In this document: positions 52,506-61,314 of the stretch, piece by piece
How the letters are laid out: each line of letters opens with the position of its first letter
Position numbering within the stretch: the first letter of the stretch is position 1
From: UBA10347 sp905182135
Lineage (GTDB): Bacteria > Actinomycetota > Acidimicrobiia > Acidimicrobiales > UBA10347
Length of the DNA: 64,000 nucleotides
Assembly (NCBI GenBank): GCA_963925805.1
Contig: CAWUSE010000006.1
Span: 11,132-75,131, forward strand
Direction of reading: 5' to 3'
The notes under the pieces: generated by a model
Told to the model about the DNA's origin: nothing
Seen by the model: the letters and a program-made list of their open reading frames with translations, nothing else
Database searches by the model: none
Translations under genes and position numbers: made by a program

Positions 52506-54005
52506 ATGATGGGGAGCGTGCATACGCCCAGCTCAATGCCACTCAGTGCTGGGCGCATCCAGGACCTCTCGCCCGTGCTGCTCGCCGCCCTCGAACAGAC
52601 TCGGTCCTCGGCGTGTATCACCACTGCCGACCTGGATCATCCTGGGCCAACCATCGTGTACGTAACCCCCGCATATTGTGCGATGACCGGCCGCAGCCGA
52701 GACGAGGTAATCGGCAGCTCACCTCGCGTGATGCAAGGGCCGCTCACCGACCGCTCTGTCCTTGATCGGTTGCGCCGCGAGCTGAGCAGTGGCCAGCCTT
52801 TTTCTGGCGAGACCGTCAACTACCGGACTGATGGCACGCCATTTCTAATCAGCTGGAGTATCGACCCCGTGTGCGACCCCACCGGTACGGTCACCCATTA
52901 CGTTGCGACCCAAGAAGATGTGACGCTCCCAGTCCGATTGCAGAATCTAGTTGAGGCAACACAGCTGCTCGATCGAGCACTGACCGACGTGCTGGACTCC
53001 ACGCTCAACAGCGCAGACGCCCGACAAGCCCTGGTTGACGCAACCGCCGATGGAGTGAGCAAGATCGCCACCGTCGGGCGGGTCGGTGTCGTGCTTATTG
53101 ATGACGGCGACGCCACCCAAACAGTTGCTGGACGAGTCGAACCCCAAGAAAACACCCAGTTTCGTGTCAACTTCGGTCAGACGGTGTCCCAGAGCCGCGG
53201 TTGGCTGTCAGTCCATGGCTTGACCAGCGACGAACGCGCTTTTCTCGATAGTGACGGGTTGAAGCGTTTTAGCGAACGAGTCGCCACTGTCAGCGGCGCA
53301 TTGTTCGAATACCAGCGCCAACGCGACACCGCAATCCGACTTCAGCGCAGCCTGTTGCCATCAACCGATATTTCAGTGCCCGGATTCGAGATTGCTGCCC
53401 GTTACCTTCCGGGCTCGGCGGGGTTGGAAATCGGTGGCGACTGGTATGACTGCACCGTAACAAATGGACGTCTAACCATCTCGGTCGGCGATGTGAGTGG
53501 CAGCGGCGTGGATGCGGCTTCCCTCATGGGTCAGCTTCGTCTTCTCTCCGGCCACGAACTCGCCCGCGGTTCAGCCATACCTGACGTGATGGCCGTTCTT
53601 GATGCCGTCTGCAGCGACGCTTCCCAAATGGCAACCATGCTTGTCGCTCAGATCGACATGAAAACGGGCAATACCGAGTTGTGGTCCGCCGGGCATCTGC
53701 CCCCAATCAGCTTCGATGGTCGCGAGGCCCAAATTCTTTACCTCGATGTTGCTCCGCCACTCGGCTTTCTTGGTGATGCGTCCGTTCAACCGAACCTTTT
53801 GCAGCTCGAGGCTGGCCATGGCCTTTTCCTATTCACAGACGGCTTGGTCGAACGTCGCACCGAGATCATCACCCAAGGTTTAGAGCGATTGTGTGCTGCG
53901 CTCATCCTTGCGGAAGGACTCGATGCCATGGTCCGAGGCGGAATAGCTTCGGCTGGGGACCAAGTCGCCGACGATGTCGCCATCATCGCCGTGGCAAGAC
54001 GGTAG
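52506..54005 (+). CDS. LOV-like PAS / SpoIIE-type serine phosphatase
   Basis: 499-residue regulator. A PAS domain lies at about 25-140: VYVTPAYCAMTGRSRDEVIG, VMQGPLTDRSVLDRLRREL, TVNYRTDGTPFLISWSIDPV, and THYVATQEDVT. This resembles LOV domains, but the flavin-adduct Cys (NCRFLQ) is replaced by SPRVMQ. A GAF-like middle (about 150-265) and a PP2C phosphatase of the SpoIIE/RsbU class follow (EIGGDWYDCTV, VGDVSGSGVDAASLMG, FLFTDGLVERR). It would dephosphorylate the STAS antagonist encoded next to it, starting the partner switch. Confidence 0.92.
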   Translation: MMGSVHTPSSMPLSAGRIQDLSPVLLAALEQTRSSACITTADLDHPGPTIVYVTPAYCAMTGRSRDEVIGSSPRVMQGPLTDRSVLDRLRRELSSGQPFSGETVNYRTDGTPFLISWSIDPVCDPTGTVTHYVATQEDVTLPVRLQNLVEATQLLDRALTDVLDSTLNSADARQALVDATADGVSKIATVGRVGVVLIDDGDATQTVAGRVEPQENTQFRVNFGQTVSQSRGWLSVHGLTSDERAFLDSDGLKRFSERVATVSGALFEYQRQRDTAIRLQRSLLPSTDISVPGFEIAARYLPGSAGLEIGGDWYDCTVTNGRLTISVGDVSGSGVDAASLMGQLRLLSGHELARGSAIPDVMAVLDAVCSDASQMATMLVAQIDMKTGNTELWSAGHLPPISFDGREAQILYLDVAPPLGFLGDASVQPNLLQLEAGHGLFLFTDGLVERRTEIITQGLERLCAALILAEGLDAMVRGGIASAGDQVADDVAIIAVARR

Positions 54006-54014
54006 CTTCGAAGC

Positions 54015-54326
54015 ATGGCTGCAGAACTCAACATCGAACAAGGCGCCAATAACACTATTGTGTTGTCGGGCGAGATCGATACTCACACATCGCCATTGCT
54101 CAAAGAGCACCTCGACACTCTCGACAACGCCACGTGTGCTGTGCTTGATCTGGCTGCGGTGAGTTTCATCTCCTCGGCAGGGTTAACCGCCATGTTGACG
54201 GCACAAAGTCGTCTCAAGGCTGCTGGTGGGTCACTGACCGTTCAGAACCCGACTCCTGCAGTAGAGCGAATGTTTTCATTGTCCGGTCTGACAACCCTAT
54301 TGGGTGGCAGCCCAAACGCTAGTTAG
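54015..54326 (+). CDS. STAS-domain anti-sigma factor antagonist
   Basis: 103-residue RsbV/SpoIIAA-type protein. SGEIDTHTSPLLKEHL and AVLDLAAVSFISSAGLTAML are typical; the phosphorylatable serine lies in ISSAG. In its unphosphorylated form it would sequester the anti-sigma kinase. It follows the phosphatase gene by nine bases. Its 3' end overlaps the convergent HATPase gene by eight bases. Confidence 0.94.
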   Translation: MAAELNIEQGANNTIVLSGEIDTHTSPLLKEHLDTLDNATCAVLDLAAVSFISSAGLTAMLTAQSRLKAAGGSLTVQNPTPAVERMFSLSGLTTLLGGSPNAS

Positions 54327-54738
54327 CTATTTCGCCGCATACAGGTACGCCACAGCGAATATGTGTGTGCTGCTCGTCGCCAGTAACCACGACCGTCGTG
54401 CACACCGCGCGCACGATACGTAGCCCGCGACCACGAGTTCCCTCGACCAAATCACCCCAGTCTTCGACATTCGGCACGACGAGTGCAGAGCCTTGGTTCG
54501 AGACTTCGACGGTGACCTCATAGCCGGTCAGTTCCATGGCAAGGCGGATCCATGGCGAACTGGTGTGATCCACGACATTGGCCCCTAGCTCCGAAAGCAC
54601 GACCTCAATATCTGCCACCAGAACCGCTGAGTCGTGTCCCTGGGTGCGCAACCACGCGCCGACCTGGCGGCGAACGTCGCTCAAGGCCTGGTGCGTCGCC
54701 GAAAATTCTTCGGCGAAGCTCGTCGCAGTCTGCTTCAC
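54319..54738 (-). CDS. HATPase-type anti-sigma factor kinase (RsbW-like)
   Basis: 139-residue GHKL ATPase of the RsbW/SpoIIAB class: N-box VLSELGANVVDH and a glycine-rich RGRGLRIVRAV (G2). It would bind the sigma factor and phosphorylate the STAS antagonist. It is on the opposite strand to the rest of the module and overlaps the STAS gene by eight bases at their 3' ends. Confidence 0.88.
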   Translation of the reverse strand: MKQTATSFAEEFSATHQALSDVRRQVGAWLRTQGHDSAVLVADIEVVLSELGANVVDHTSSPWIRLAMELTGYEVTVEVSNQGSALVVPNVEDWGDLVEGTRGRGLRIVRAVCTTVVVTGDEQHTHIRCGVPVCGEIAN

Positions 54739-54814
54739 ATCGGTCAGTATTGACCAACGAGCTTCGCCCTAAACCGTCTACGCTCACATTTCTTACTTTT
54801 CTCTGGAGAGCACC

Positions 54815-55186
54815 GTGACTACCAGTCGGTTCCACCTAACGCTGCCAGCGCAGACCGCAAACCTGCAGCTCGTCAGACTGATGGTCGCCACGCTAGCCAG
54901 CGACCTGCTCTCGGTCGCTGAGATCGAAGATATTAAGGTCGCTATCGAAGAATTGACCGCTGTCACTATTCAGCCTTCTGAAGGCGGAGCCAACCTACAT
55001 CTTGACTTTTTGGTCGCCACCGGGTCACTCACGGTTCACGGTAGAAGAGAGCTCCCAGAAGATGTGCAGTTGGTTGCCCACGATTTCCTATCGACCATTC
55101 TCGAAGCGGTCTGTGACTCTCATGAGCTCAGCACCGAACCAGGGGTTGGAACCTTCCAATTCGTGAAACACGCTCGTGGTCGATAA
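54815..55186 (+). CDS. Degenerate HATPase-like protein next to the sigma factor
   Basis: 123 residues related to the anti-sigma HATPase_c family by its N-terminal half (RFHLTLPAQTANLQLVRLMVATLAS, then EIEDIKVAIEELTAV). The N-box reads IEELTAVTIQ without the Asn that coordinates Mg-ATP, and no glycine-rich lid is visible, so ATP binding may be lost. It resembles anti-sigma proteins encoded directly upstream of SigF-type sigma factors. It overlaps the sigma gene by 11 bases (GTG 55176 inside its end), which supports it as the direct partner of that sigma factor. Confidence 0.78.
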   Translation: MTTSRFHLTLPAQTANLQLVRLMVATLASDLLSVAEIEDIKVAIEELTAVTIQPSEGGANLHLDFLVATGSLTVHGRRELPEDVQLVAHDFLSTILEAVCDSHELSTEPGVGTFQFVKHARGR

Positions 55187-55883
55187 CGGCCTAGATCCTC
55201 GGTTTCTTCAGTTGGCGACAACGCGAGACCAGGATCTGCGCAACCAGCTTGTCGTCGACAACCAGGGGCTCGCCCGCGCCTTCGCTGGGCGTTACCGAAA
55301 CCGCGGCGTGACCGCCGATGACCTAGATCAAATCGCTCTTGAGGCTCTGATCCGGGCCGTGGACCGGTTTGACCCCGAGCGTGGGCTCAAGTTCTCGACC
55401 TATGCAGCTAGAACAATCGAAGGGAGTCTTCGGGAGTACTTTCGAGACCGCACCTGGGACACCAAGGTTTCTCGAAGCCACCGCCAGTTGATTCCATCGA
55501 TTCGCGCTGCGTCTGAGCTCCTGACTCAACAACTCTCTCGCAATCCAACCCCCACTGAAATCGCCAACCAGATCGGCACCGAGTTGGCCAACGTGACGTT
55601 GGCTATCGAAGCAGCATCGGGATACAACACAGCGCCGCTAACCATCGAACAAGAACGCCACACAGCTGACACCAGCGAATTCGAAGCGGTCGAAGCCCGG
55701 GCGACACTCCCGACGCTGCTTGACATGCTGTCCGAAATCGAGCGAAAGGTCGTCGAACTACGCTTCTTCGACCGACTATCGCAAGAGGACATCGCAGACC
55801 GTCTTGGTGTCAGCCAGATGCAAGTTTCCCGGCTACTACGCCGCTCACTCGATCGACTACGCACACAGGTCGAGCAGGCGTAG
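55176..55883 (+). CDS. SigB/SigF-type RNA polymerase sigma factor
   Basis: 235-residue group 3 sigma factor. Region 2 spans about 25-95 (GLARAFAGRY, DDLDQIALEALIRAVDRFDPERGLKFSTYA, IEGSLREYFRD), region 3 about 100-150, region 4 about 183-231 (LSEIERKVVELRFFDRLSQEDIADRLGVSQMQVSRLLRRSLDRLR). Such sigmas govern general stress or developmental responses under partner-switch control. GTG start overlaps the upstream gene; a stop TAG follows at 55881. Confidence 0.95.
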   Translation: MVDNGLDPRFLQLATTRDQDLRNQLVVDNQGLARAFAGRYRNRGVTADDLDQIALEALIRAVDRFDPERGLKFSTYAARTIEGSLREYFRDRTWDTKVSRSHRQLIPSIRAASELLTQQLSRNPTPTEIANQIGTELANVTLAIEAASGYNTAPLTIEQERHTADTSEFEAVEARATLPTLLDMLSEIERKVVELRFFDRLSQEDIADRLGVSQMQVSRLLRRSLDRLRTQVEQA

Positions 55884-56302
55884 TCGACACTGGTTCAGCG
55901 ATGGCCTCTTCGATTTGGTCCTAGAAACCCTTGCCAGTTTCTTCGGCAAAGGTGCTCGCTACTTCTTGATCACCCTCTCCTGGCTGGGACCACTGACAAT
56001 ATTCAGGGAAGCTCGCCTCGGCGGCGTCTCCTTCTTGATAGCAGCGCTCTAACATTTGCTTCAGGATGTCGAAGCCGTCGTTGCGAACCAGGGCCTGACC
56101 GCGAGCGGTGCCACCGTTGGCCTGCAAATGTCCACCGAACTTGTCAAGGTTATGGGTGTCATGTGCCACGTGCTGGCACGAATGATCGCCATGACGCTCG
56201 AAAAACTTGGTGAGCTACGACTTCTTGACCCGGTCGATGCCCTCGATCCGACTTTTCTCGCAGGCACAGGGTGATGTGGTTGACCTCTTTGAGGTGAGGC
56301 AT
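55884..56302 (-). pseudogene. Decayed VOC dioxygenase gene (4-hydroxyphenylpyruvate dioxygenase-like)
   Basis: A minus-strand coding remnant starting at ATG 56302, preceded by AAAGGAG at ideal spacing. It begins MPHLKEVNHITLC, then shifts frame near residue 13. In the next frame it reads EKSRIEGIDRVKKS, TAG (56215), LTKFFERHGDHSCQHVAHDT and later DGFDILKQML, ASFPEYCQ and TFAEETGKGF, TAG (55921), DQIEEAIAE. QHVAHDT and FPEYCQ fit the iron His and Glu regions of HPPD-type vicinal-oxygen-chelate enzymes, and GKGF-x-DQIEEA the C-terminal helix. The middle seems deleted. Family by motif only; the 3' limit is approximate. Confidence 0.5.
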
Positions 56303-56562
56303 TGATAGCTCCTTTGTTCGAAACAGCGTTGTCGCTGATGAGAGCGCTGAAACAGCCTCGCTGGCCAGACAAAATCAAGAGGCCGGCGCCGAAAGCCGCA
56401 CGGCAATAGTCGGCTGGCGATCAAGGCAACCCTGCGGCGTATCTCTGAGCTCCACTTGCTATCCCAAAATCAGGAACAGTGTCCCTAACCGAGGGTTATC
56501 GAATGGCTAATCGAGTACATCCAAGATGGGCATATTTCTTCGGGTAGTTTCGCAGTGCATTC

Positions 56563-56991
56563 ATGTCTAGTAGTGAGCTGAATGCTGTTGACCACCAGAT
56601 GATCGACATATTGAGCGGAGACGGCCGTCAGACAGCGCCGCAGTTGGCAACCGGCAGCGGCATTGGCGGCGCCACTGCGTACAACCAACTTGACCGACTC
56701 GTCGACGGGAAGGCCATTACCGGCTTCGCCGCCGCTGTTAATCACGGGGCCACTGGTCAAACGGTGGCAGCCCTGGTCTTGGTCTACGTCGAGCAGGGAC
56801 GCTAGCGCGATCTGCACGCCTAGCTAACCCGGCTGCCGGGCCTTGACTGGATCGGCGTGACCGCCGGCCAGCACGACTGCCCCATGATCGTGCGAACTAA
56901 CTCACTCGACCACCTGAGGTGCCTCGCCCCCCAACAACTACAACAGACAGAAGGCGTCCGAGCAGCTCACACAGTCGTGCTTCTCGACTAG
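56563..56991 (+). pseudogene. Lrp/AsnC-family regulator interrupted by two TAG codons
   Basis: One uninterrupted frame apart from TAG codons at 56803 and 56821 and a terminal TAG at 56989. The first part is an AsnC helix-turn-helix (LNAVDHQMIDILSGDGRQ, ATAYNQLDRLVDGKAITGF, TVAALVLVYVEQG). After the two TAGs comes the ligand/oligomer domain: LPGLDWIGVTAGQHDCPMIV and QQTEGVRAAHTVVLLD, matching the expected vTGxyD and pGV..tet.vvL regions. Total about 142 codons, near full length. About 260 bp to the left and 50 bp to the right show no further gene. Confidence 0.7.
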
Positions 56992-57042
56992 CTCGACCGC
57001 CGCAACGAACCGCTTTTCAGCTAGGCCAGGCAACAACGGCGG

Positions 57043-58326
57043 CTAGAGAGTGGCCGCTACTTCTGCAGCAGCGACGATGGTTTGATCAATGAGTTCGTCG
57101 GTGTGGACCGTCGATACAAAGATGGCTTCGTAAGGGCCGGGGGCCAGAGCAATGCCGCGGTCGAGCATCCCGTGAAAGAAGTGCTTGTAGATCCCATTCT
57201 CGGCAGCCACTTGCGCTTCGTCGAAGTTGGTCGGTGCGATATCGGTAAAGAAGATGCCGAGAAGCGAGCCAACACGAGGGACGATGACAGGAATGCCTGC
57301 GTCACCAAATACCTGCTCAAGTCCTGTAGCCAGACGAGTTGCAGTCGCCTCGAGCTTGGCGTATGCCTCGTCGGTTAGCTGGTCGAGCATGGCGAGACCG
57401 GCGGCCGTCGCTAGCGGGTTACCCGACAGCGTGCCGCCCTGATAGACGCCACCTAGTGGCGCGATGCTGGCCATAATTTCACGCGATGCGCCATAGGCGC
57501 CTACAGGCAAGCCCCCACCAATGACCTTGCCGAAGCACCACACGTCGGGTTGCACGCCGAACCATTCGCTGGCGCCACCGCGGCCCAGCCGGAAACCGGT
57601 GATGACCTCGTCGAACAACAACATCGCGCCGACCTCGTCACAGGCTTCTCGCAGGCCAGCCAGGAAGCCGGGTTTTGGTGGCACGATGCCCATGTTCGCG
57701 GCTACTGGTTCGACTGCCACGACAGCGATCGACTCATCGAGCTGGGGGATCTCGTTGTAGGGCGCAACGATCGTGTCAGCTACTGCGCCGGCAGGAACGC
57801 CGTCGCAGCCACTCAAGCCCTGGTTGGCGACGCCGCTTCCGCCGGCTGCCAACAGGTTGTCGCTGTGGCCGTGGTAGTTGCCTGCGAACTTGACCAGCTT
57901 GTCCCGGCCGGTTGCGCCCCGGGCGAGCCGAATAGCCGACATGGCCGCTTCGGTTCCACTAGATACGAGGCGCAGCATTTCGAGGCCCTGTACTCGGCTG
58001 CACATCTCTTCGGCCATGAGCACTTCGCGCTCGGTTGGGGCTCCGTAGCTGGTGCCATTGCCAGCAGCAACCGACACAGCATCGACGATCGTTGGATTGG
58101 CATGACCCAAAATGCACGGGCCGTAGCTCAACACATAGTCGATATACCGCTGACCCTCCACATCCCAGACATAGGGGCCTTCAGCCTTATCGACGAAGTA
58201 GGGGGTGCCGCCAACAGAGCGGAAGGACCGCACTGGCGAGTTGACACCACCGGGCATGACCAGCTTGGCCCGCTCGAACAGATCGGCGTTCGAGGCGTTG
58301 GCATGGTTTGAGGCAGAATCAGACAC
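57043..58326 (-). CDS. hemL: Glutamate-1-semialdehyde 2,1-aminomutase
   Basis: 427-residue PLP enzyme converting glutamate-1-semialdehyde to 5-aminolevulinate, the second step of the C5 haem pathway. Marks: MPGGVNSPVRSFRSVGGTPYF at the N-terminus, SSGTEAAMSAIRLARG, LLFDEVITGFRLG and the PLP lysine in CFGKVIGGGLPVGAYG. It overlaps hemD by eight bases and is last of the rex-hemACDL unit. Confidence 0.97.
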   Translation of the reverse strand: MSDSASNHANASNADLFERAKLVMPGGVNSPVRSFRSVGGTPYFVDKAEGPYVWDVEGQRYIDYVLSYGPCILGHANPTIVDAVSVAAGNGTSYGAPTEREVLMAEEMCSRVQGLEMLRLVSSGTEAAMSAIRLARGATGRDKLVKFAGNYHGHSDNLLAAGGSGVANQGLSGCDGVPAGAVADTIVAPYNEIPQLDESIAVVAVEPVAANMGIVPPKPGFLAGLREACDEVGAMLLFDEVITGFRLGRGGASEWFGVQPDVWCFGKVIGGGLPVGAYGASREIMASIAPLGGVYQGGTLSGNPLATAAGLAMLDQLTDEAYAKLEATATRLATGLEQVFGDAGIPVIVPRVGSLLGIFFTDIAPTNFDEAQVAAENGIYKHFFHGMLDRGIALAPGPYEAIFVSTVHTDELIDQTIVAAAEVAATL

Positions 58327-59107
58327 GGCCTGAGTCTATGCGTTCACGCTGCGCTGTAGCCCAAGCCACGATCGCTTCGATCAAGCCATCGATCGTGTGC
58401 AAGTCTGCCTCGATATCAACGGTCACATCCAATCCACGCGCCGTGTCAGAAGTAATCGGCCCGATACTGGCCACCGTTGGCGGCAAGGCCTCGATGCCGA
58501 TCAGGCGCACGAAACGTTCGACCGTGGACGACGAAGTGAACGTGATCAGGTCGCCGCTACGAGCCAGCGCTTGATCAGCCGAAGTCACCTGGGCATCGAT
58601 GGTCCGGTAGGCAACCACTCGGTCCACACGCCAACCGTTGCCAGCGAGGCCCACTTCGAGTGCGTCGCGGGCGACCTCAGCCTGGACCAGAAGGAGTCGG
58701 TCACTTCCGGGTTGGGGCGTCGACATTGCATCGAGGAGTCCTTCGGCAACGGCGCGGCCCGGCACGACATTCACAATCAAAGGCGAGTCGGCTAGCTTGG
58801 CCGCCGTACTTGGTCCAACGCAGGCGACTGGTGGCAGCGCAGTTGCATCAAGCTCACCGGTATCGATCAGCCCCGCTACTGCAGCGGCCAGTGCCTTGGC
58901 GCCGTTTGGTGATCCCACCACCAACTGGTCATAACTACACGACACGAGGGCTGCGTTTAACGATGCTCCCCCATCGGCAGGCGCCACGATCTCGATCGTG
59001 GCCACGCCCACAGTATGCGCCCCTAATGCCACCAGTTTGTCGGTCAGAACCGAGGCTTGGGTCTTGGCGCGAGTGACAACGACGGTCAGCCCGTCGAGCG
59101 GCTTCAT
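58319..59107 (-). CDS. hemD: Uroporphyrinogen-III synthase
   Basis: 262-residue HemD: VVVTRAKTQASVLTDKLVALG at the start, YDQLVVGSPNGAKALA, VACVGPSTAAKL, and LITFTSSSTVERFVRLIG in the second domain. It closes and inverts ring D of hydroxymethylbilane. ATG 59107 (MKPLDGLTVVV) is chosen because it overlaps the hemC stop by four bases; the longer frame runs into hemC. HemD sequences are variable, but position and motifs agree. Confidence 0.93.
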   Translation of the reverse strand: MKPLDGLTVVVTRAKTQASVLTDKLVALGAHTVGVATIEIVAPADGGASLNAALVSCSYDQLVVGSPNGAKALAAAVAGLIDTGELDATALPPVACVGPSTAAKLADSPLIVNVVPGRAVAEGLLDAMSTPQPGSDRLLLVQAEVARDALEVGLAGNGWRVDRVVAYRTIDAQVTSADQALARSGDLITFTSSSTVERFVRLIGIEALPPTVASIGPITSDTARGLDVTVDIEADLHTIDGLIEAIVAWATAQRERIDSGRV

Positions 59108-59967
59108 CCGAGACGAGAGCGGAGTTCGACAGCGAGGCCGGTTCCCAGGCTGGGGCCGTCGAATCCTGCAACTGTGATCTGATGGCTTGTCAGCAAGTCT
59201 TCGGATGCAAGGAAGCCCGTCAGTAAATAGCCATCGCTGGTCAGCTTTGCGTGGGCGCCCGCTGGTAGCGAGCAATCCCCACCTAGTTCGGCAAGAAACG
59301 CACGTTCACACTCGAACACGGCTTGGCTTTCCGCATGAGTAATAGAGGCAAGCGCAGTGATGGCGTCAGTGTCCTCGACTCGACACTCGATTGCCAGCGC
59401 ACCCTGGCCGACTTGGGGAACCATGTGCTCGACGGTCATGACATCAACAGTGTCAAGGGTTAGCTGCAATCGTTCGAGTGCAGCAGCAGCCATGACAATC
59501 GCATCAAAGTCACCCACCCTGTCGAGACGGGTCGCTATATTGCCGCGAAGTTCATCGAACTGCAAGTCGGGGCGAAGTGCGGCTAGCTGTGCTCGTCGAC
59601 GCACAGAGCCAGTACCAACACGAGCGCCCTGGGCCAGATCCTGGAATCGACATCCAACCAGCACGTCACTGGGGTTGCCCCGCAGCGGCACGGCGCCAAG
59701 CATGAGTTCGGCGGGCGACACGGCCGGCATGTCCTTGGCCGAGTGCACTGCCATGTCTGCTCGGCCATCGAGTAGAGCGGCCTGGACCTCTTTGACAAAG
59801 ATTCCCTTGCCGCCGATCTGATGCAGCGGCGTGGTCTTGTCTCGATCCCCTGATGTGGACACGATCACGACCTCGACGTCGTCACAGACACCGGCATTGA
59901 TCAGGGTCGCTTGCACATGATGCGCCTGCCAGAGCGCGAGTTCACTGCCGCGAGTGGCGATACGCAC
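59104..59967 (-). CDS. hemC: Hydroxymethylbilane synthase
   Basis: 287-residue porphobilinogen deaminase: RIATRGSELALWQAHHVQ, D71 in RADMAVHSAKDMP, R residues in GTGSVRRRAQL and the dipyrromethane cofactor cysteine C232 in LGGDCSLPAGAHA. It polymerises four porphobilinogens. Eleven bases separate it from hemA. Confidence 0.97.
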   Translation of the reverse strand: MRIATRGSELALWQAHHVQATLINAGVCDDVEVVIVSTSGDRDKTTPLHQIGGKGIFVKEVQAALLDGRADMAVHSAKDMPAVSPAELMLGAVPLRGNPSDVLVGCRFQDLAQGARVGTGSVRRRAQLAALRPDLQFDELRGNIATRLDRVGDFDAIVMAAAALERLQLTLDTVDVMTVEHMVPQVGQGALAIECRVEDTDAITALASITHAESQAVFECERAFLAELGGDCSLPAGAHAKLTSDGYLLTGFLASEDLLTSHQITVAGFDGPSLGTGLAVELRSRLG

Positions 59968-59978
59968 AACGATGACGC

Positions 59979-61238
59979 CTATTGGAGGTCAAACAATTCG
60001 CGAAGTGCGGCAGCAAGCCGCTCGCCACGCAAACTATTGGCCGAGTCCTTGAGTCGCATTGTTGGCTCGTGGAGCACCTTGTTCAGCACAGCGCGGGTCG
60101 CGTCGTCGACTGCAGCACGTTGCTCTGGGGTGAGGTCACCCAGCTTGTTTGCTTGGCGAACCATCTCGTCAGCGCGTAGCGACTCGACTTGGGAACGGAA
60201 ACTGGTGATAAGCGGCGACACCGACTGCTTGCCGACTTCGCTGAGATGGCGGACCATTTCGTCGGCAATAATTTGGTTCACGTGTTCGACTTCGCCAGCC
60301 CGGCTTTCGAGACCCTTGGCCACAAAGGCACCAATGGCATCGAGATCATAGAGTTCAACACCAGGGAGTTCACCGACACCCGCAGCGACGTCGCGAGGCA
60401 TGGCTACGTCGAGGATCAACAGGTCGTGGCTGCGCTGGTCGAGCAGCGGCGACACCATGTCAACATCAACGACCATGCCGGGTGATGCCGTAGATGTGAA
60501 GGCGACATCACAGACACCCAACGCTTGATCTAGTTCGTCGAACGGGCGGACCTGGGCACCGATCTGGGCAGCGATATCTGTGGCGGTCGCATCAGTACGG
60601 CTCATGACGGTAATAGATGCCGTGCCGCGAGTGGCGAGAGTCTTGGCCATGCCGCTGCCCATCTCGCCGGCGCCGACCAGCAGCACGTGTTGGCCGGCCA
60701 ACGAGCCACGACGTTCTTCGGCCATAACAATCGCTGCTTGTGAGACGGAGGCAATACTGCGTGAAATCGATGTTTCAGTTCGGACCCGTTTACCTACCGC
60801 AACAGCAGCACGGAAGATCGAGTTGAGCGACATCCCGACGCAATCTTGCTTTTGGGCTGATTCCCACGCCCGTTTGATCTGCCCAAGAATTTCGTGTTCG
60901 CCGAGCACAGCAGAGTCCACGCCGGCGCTGACTCGGAACAGATGCTCGATGGCCTGGTCGTCGTAGAAGGTGTACAAATGGTCATTCAGCGTCTCGGGCG
61001 CTACGAACGAAATCTGCGAGAGGAAGTCACGCACGTCTTGGAAGGCACCGTGAAAGCGTTCGGCCAAAATGTAGACCTCGGTGCGGTTGCACGTGCTGAG
61101 CACGACACCCTCGGAAACATAAGGGCGCAGCGACAAATCATGAAGAGCTTTATCGAGATCATCGGGAGCAACCGTGACCTGCTCAAGCACATCAAGCGGT
61201 GCCGTTGAATGGTTGAGACCGATGACTACAAACGACAT
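59979..61238 (-). CDS. hemA: Glutamyl-tRNA reductase
   Basis: 419-residue first enzyme of the C5 pathway. Catalytic C50 lies in STCNRTEVY, then SAVLGEHEILGQIKRAWE, the NADPH site VLLVGAGEMGSGMAK, and the dimerisation helix near the C-terminus. It is 76 bp downstream of rex; the spacer contains a TTGTGAAC half-site (61290-61297) of Rex type. Confidence 0.97.
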   Translation of the reverse strand: MSFVVIGLNHSTAPLDVLEQVTVAPDDLDKALHDLSLRPYVSEGVVLSTCNRTEVYILAERFHGAFQDVRDFLSQISFVAPETLNDHLYTFYDDQAIEHLFRVSAGVDSAVLGEHEILGQIKRAWESAQKQDCVGMSLNSIFRAAVAVGKRVRTETSISRSIASVSQAAIVMAEERRGSLAGQHVLLVGAGEMGSGMAKTLATRGTASITVMSRTDATATDIAAQIGAQVRPFDELDQALGVCDVAFTSTASPGMVVDVDMVSPLLDQRSHDLLILDVAMPRDVAAGVGELPGVELYDLDAIGAFVAKGLESRAGEVEHVNQIIADEMVRHLSEVGKQSVSPLITSFRSQVESLRADEMVRQANKLGDLTPEQRAAVDDATRAVLNKVLHEPTMRLKDSANSLRGERLAAALRELFDLQ

Positions 61239-61314
61239 GAGGGGGTTTCGATAGTGGGGTGGCTGGGCTGCCCAATTGGACAGGCTCTATTGTGAACCCT
61301 TTTGGTCCGAAAAC

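Noticed and set aside
61290..61297. TTGTGAAC between rex and hemA as a full Rex operator
   Set aside because: Only one half-site matches; the expected partner half reads TTGGTC, so it is kept only as a half-site note.
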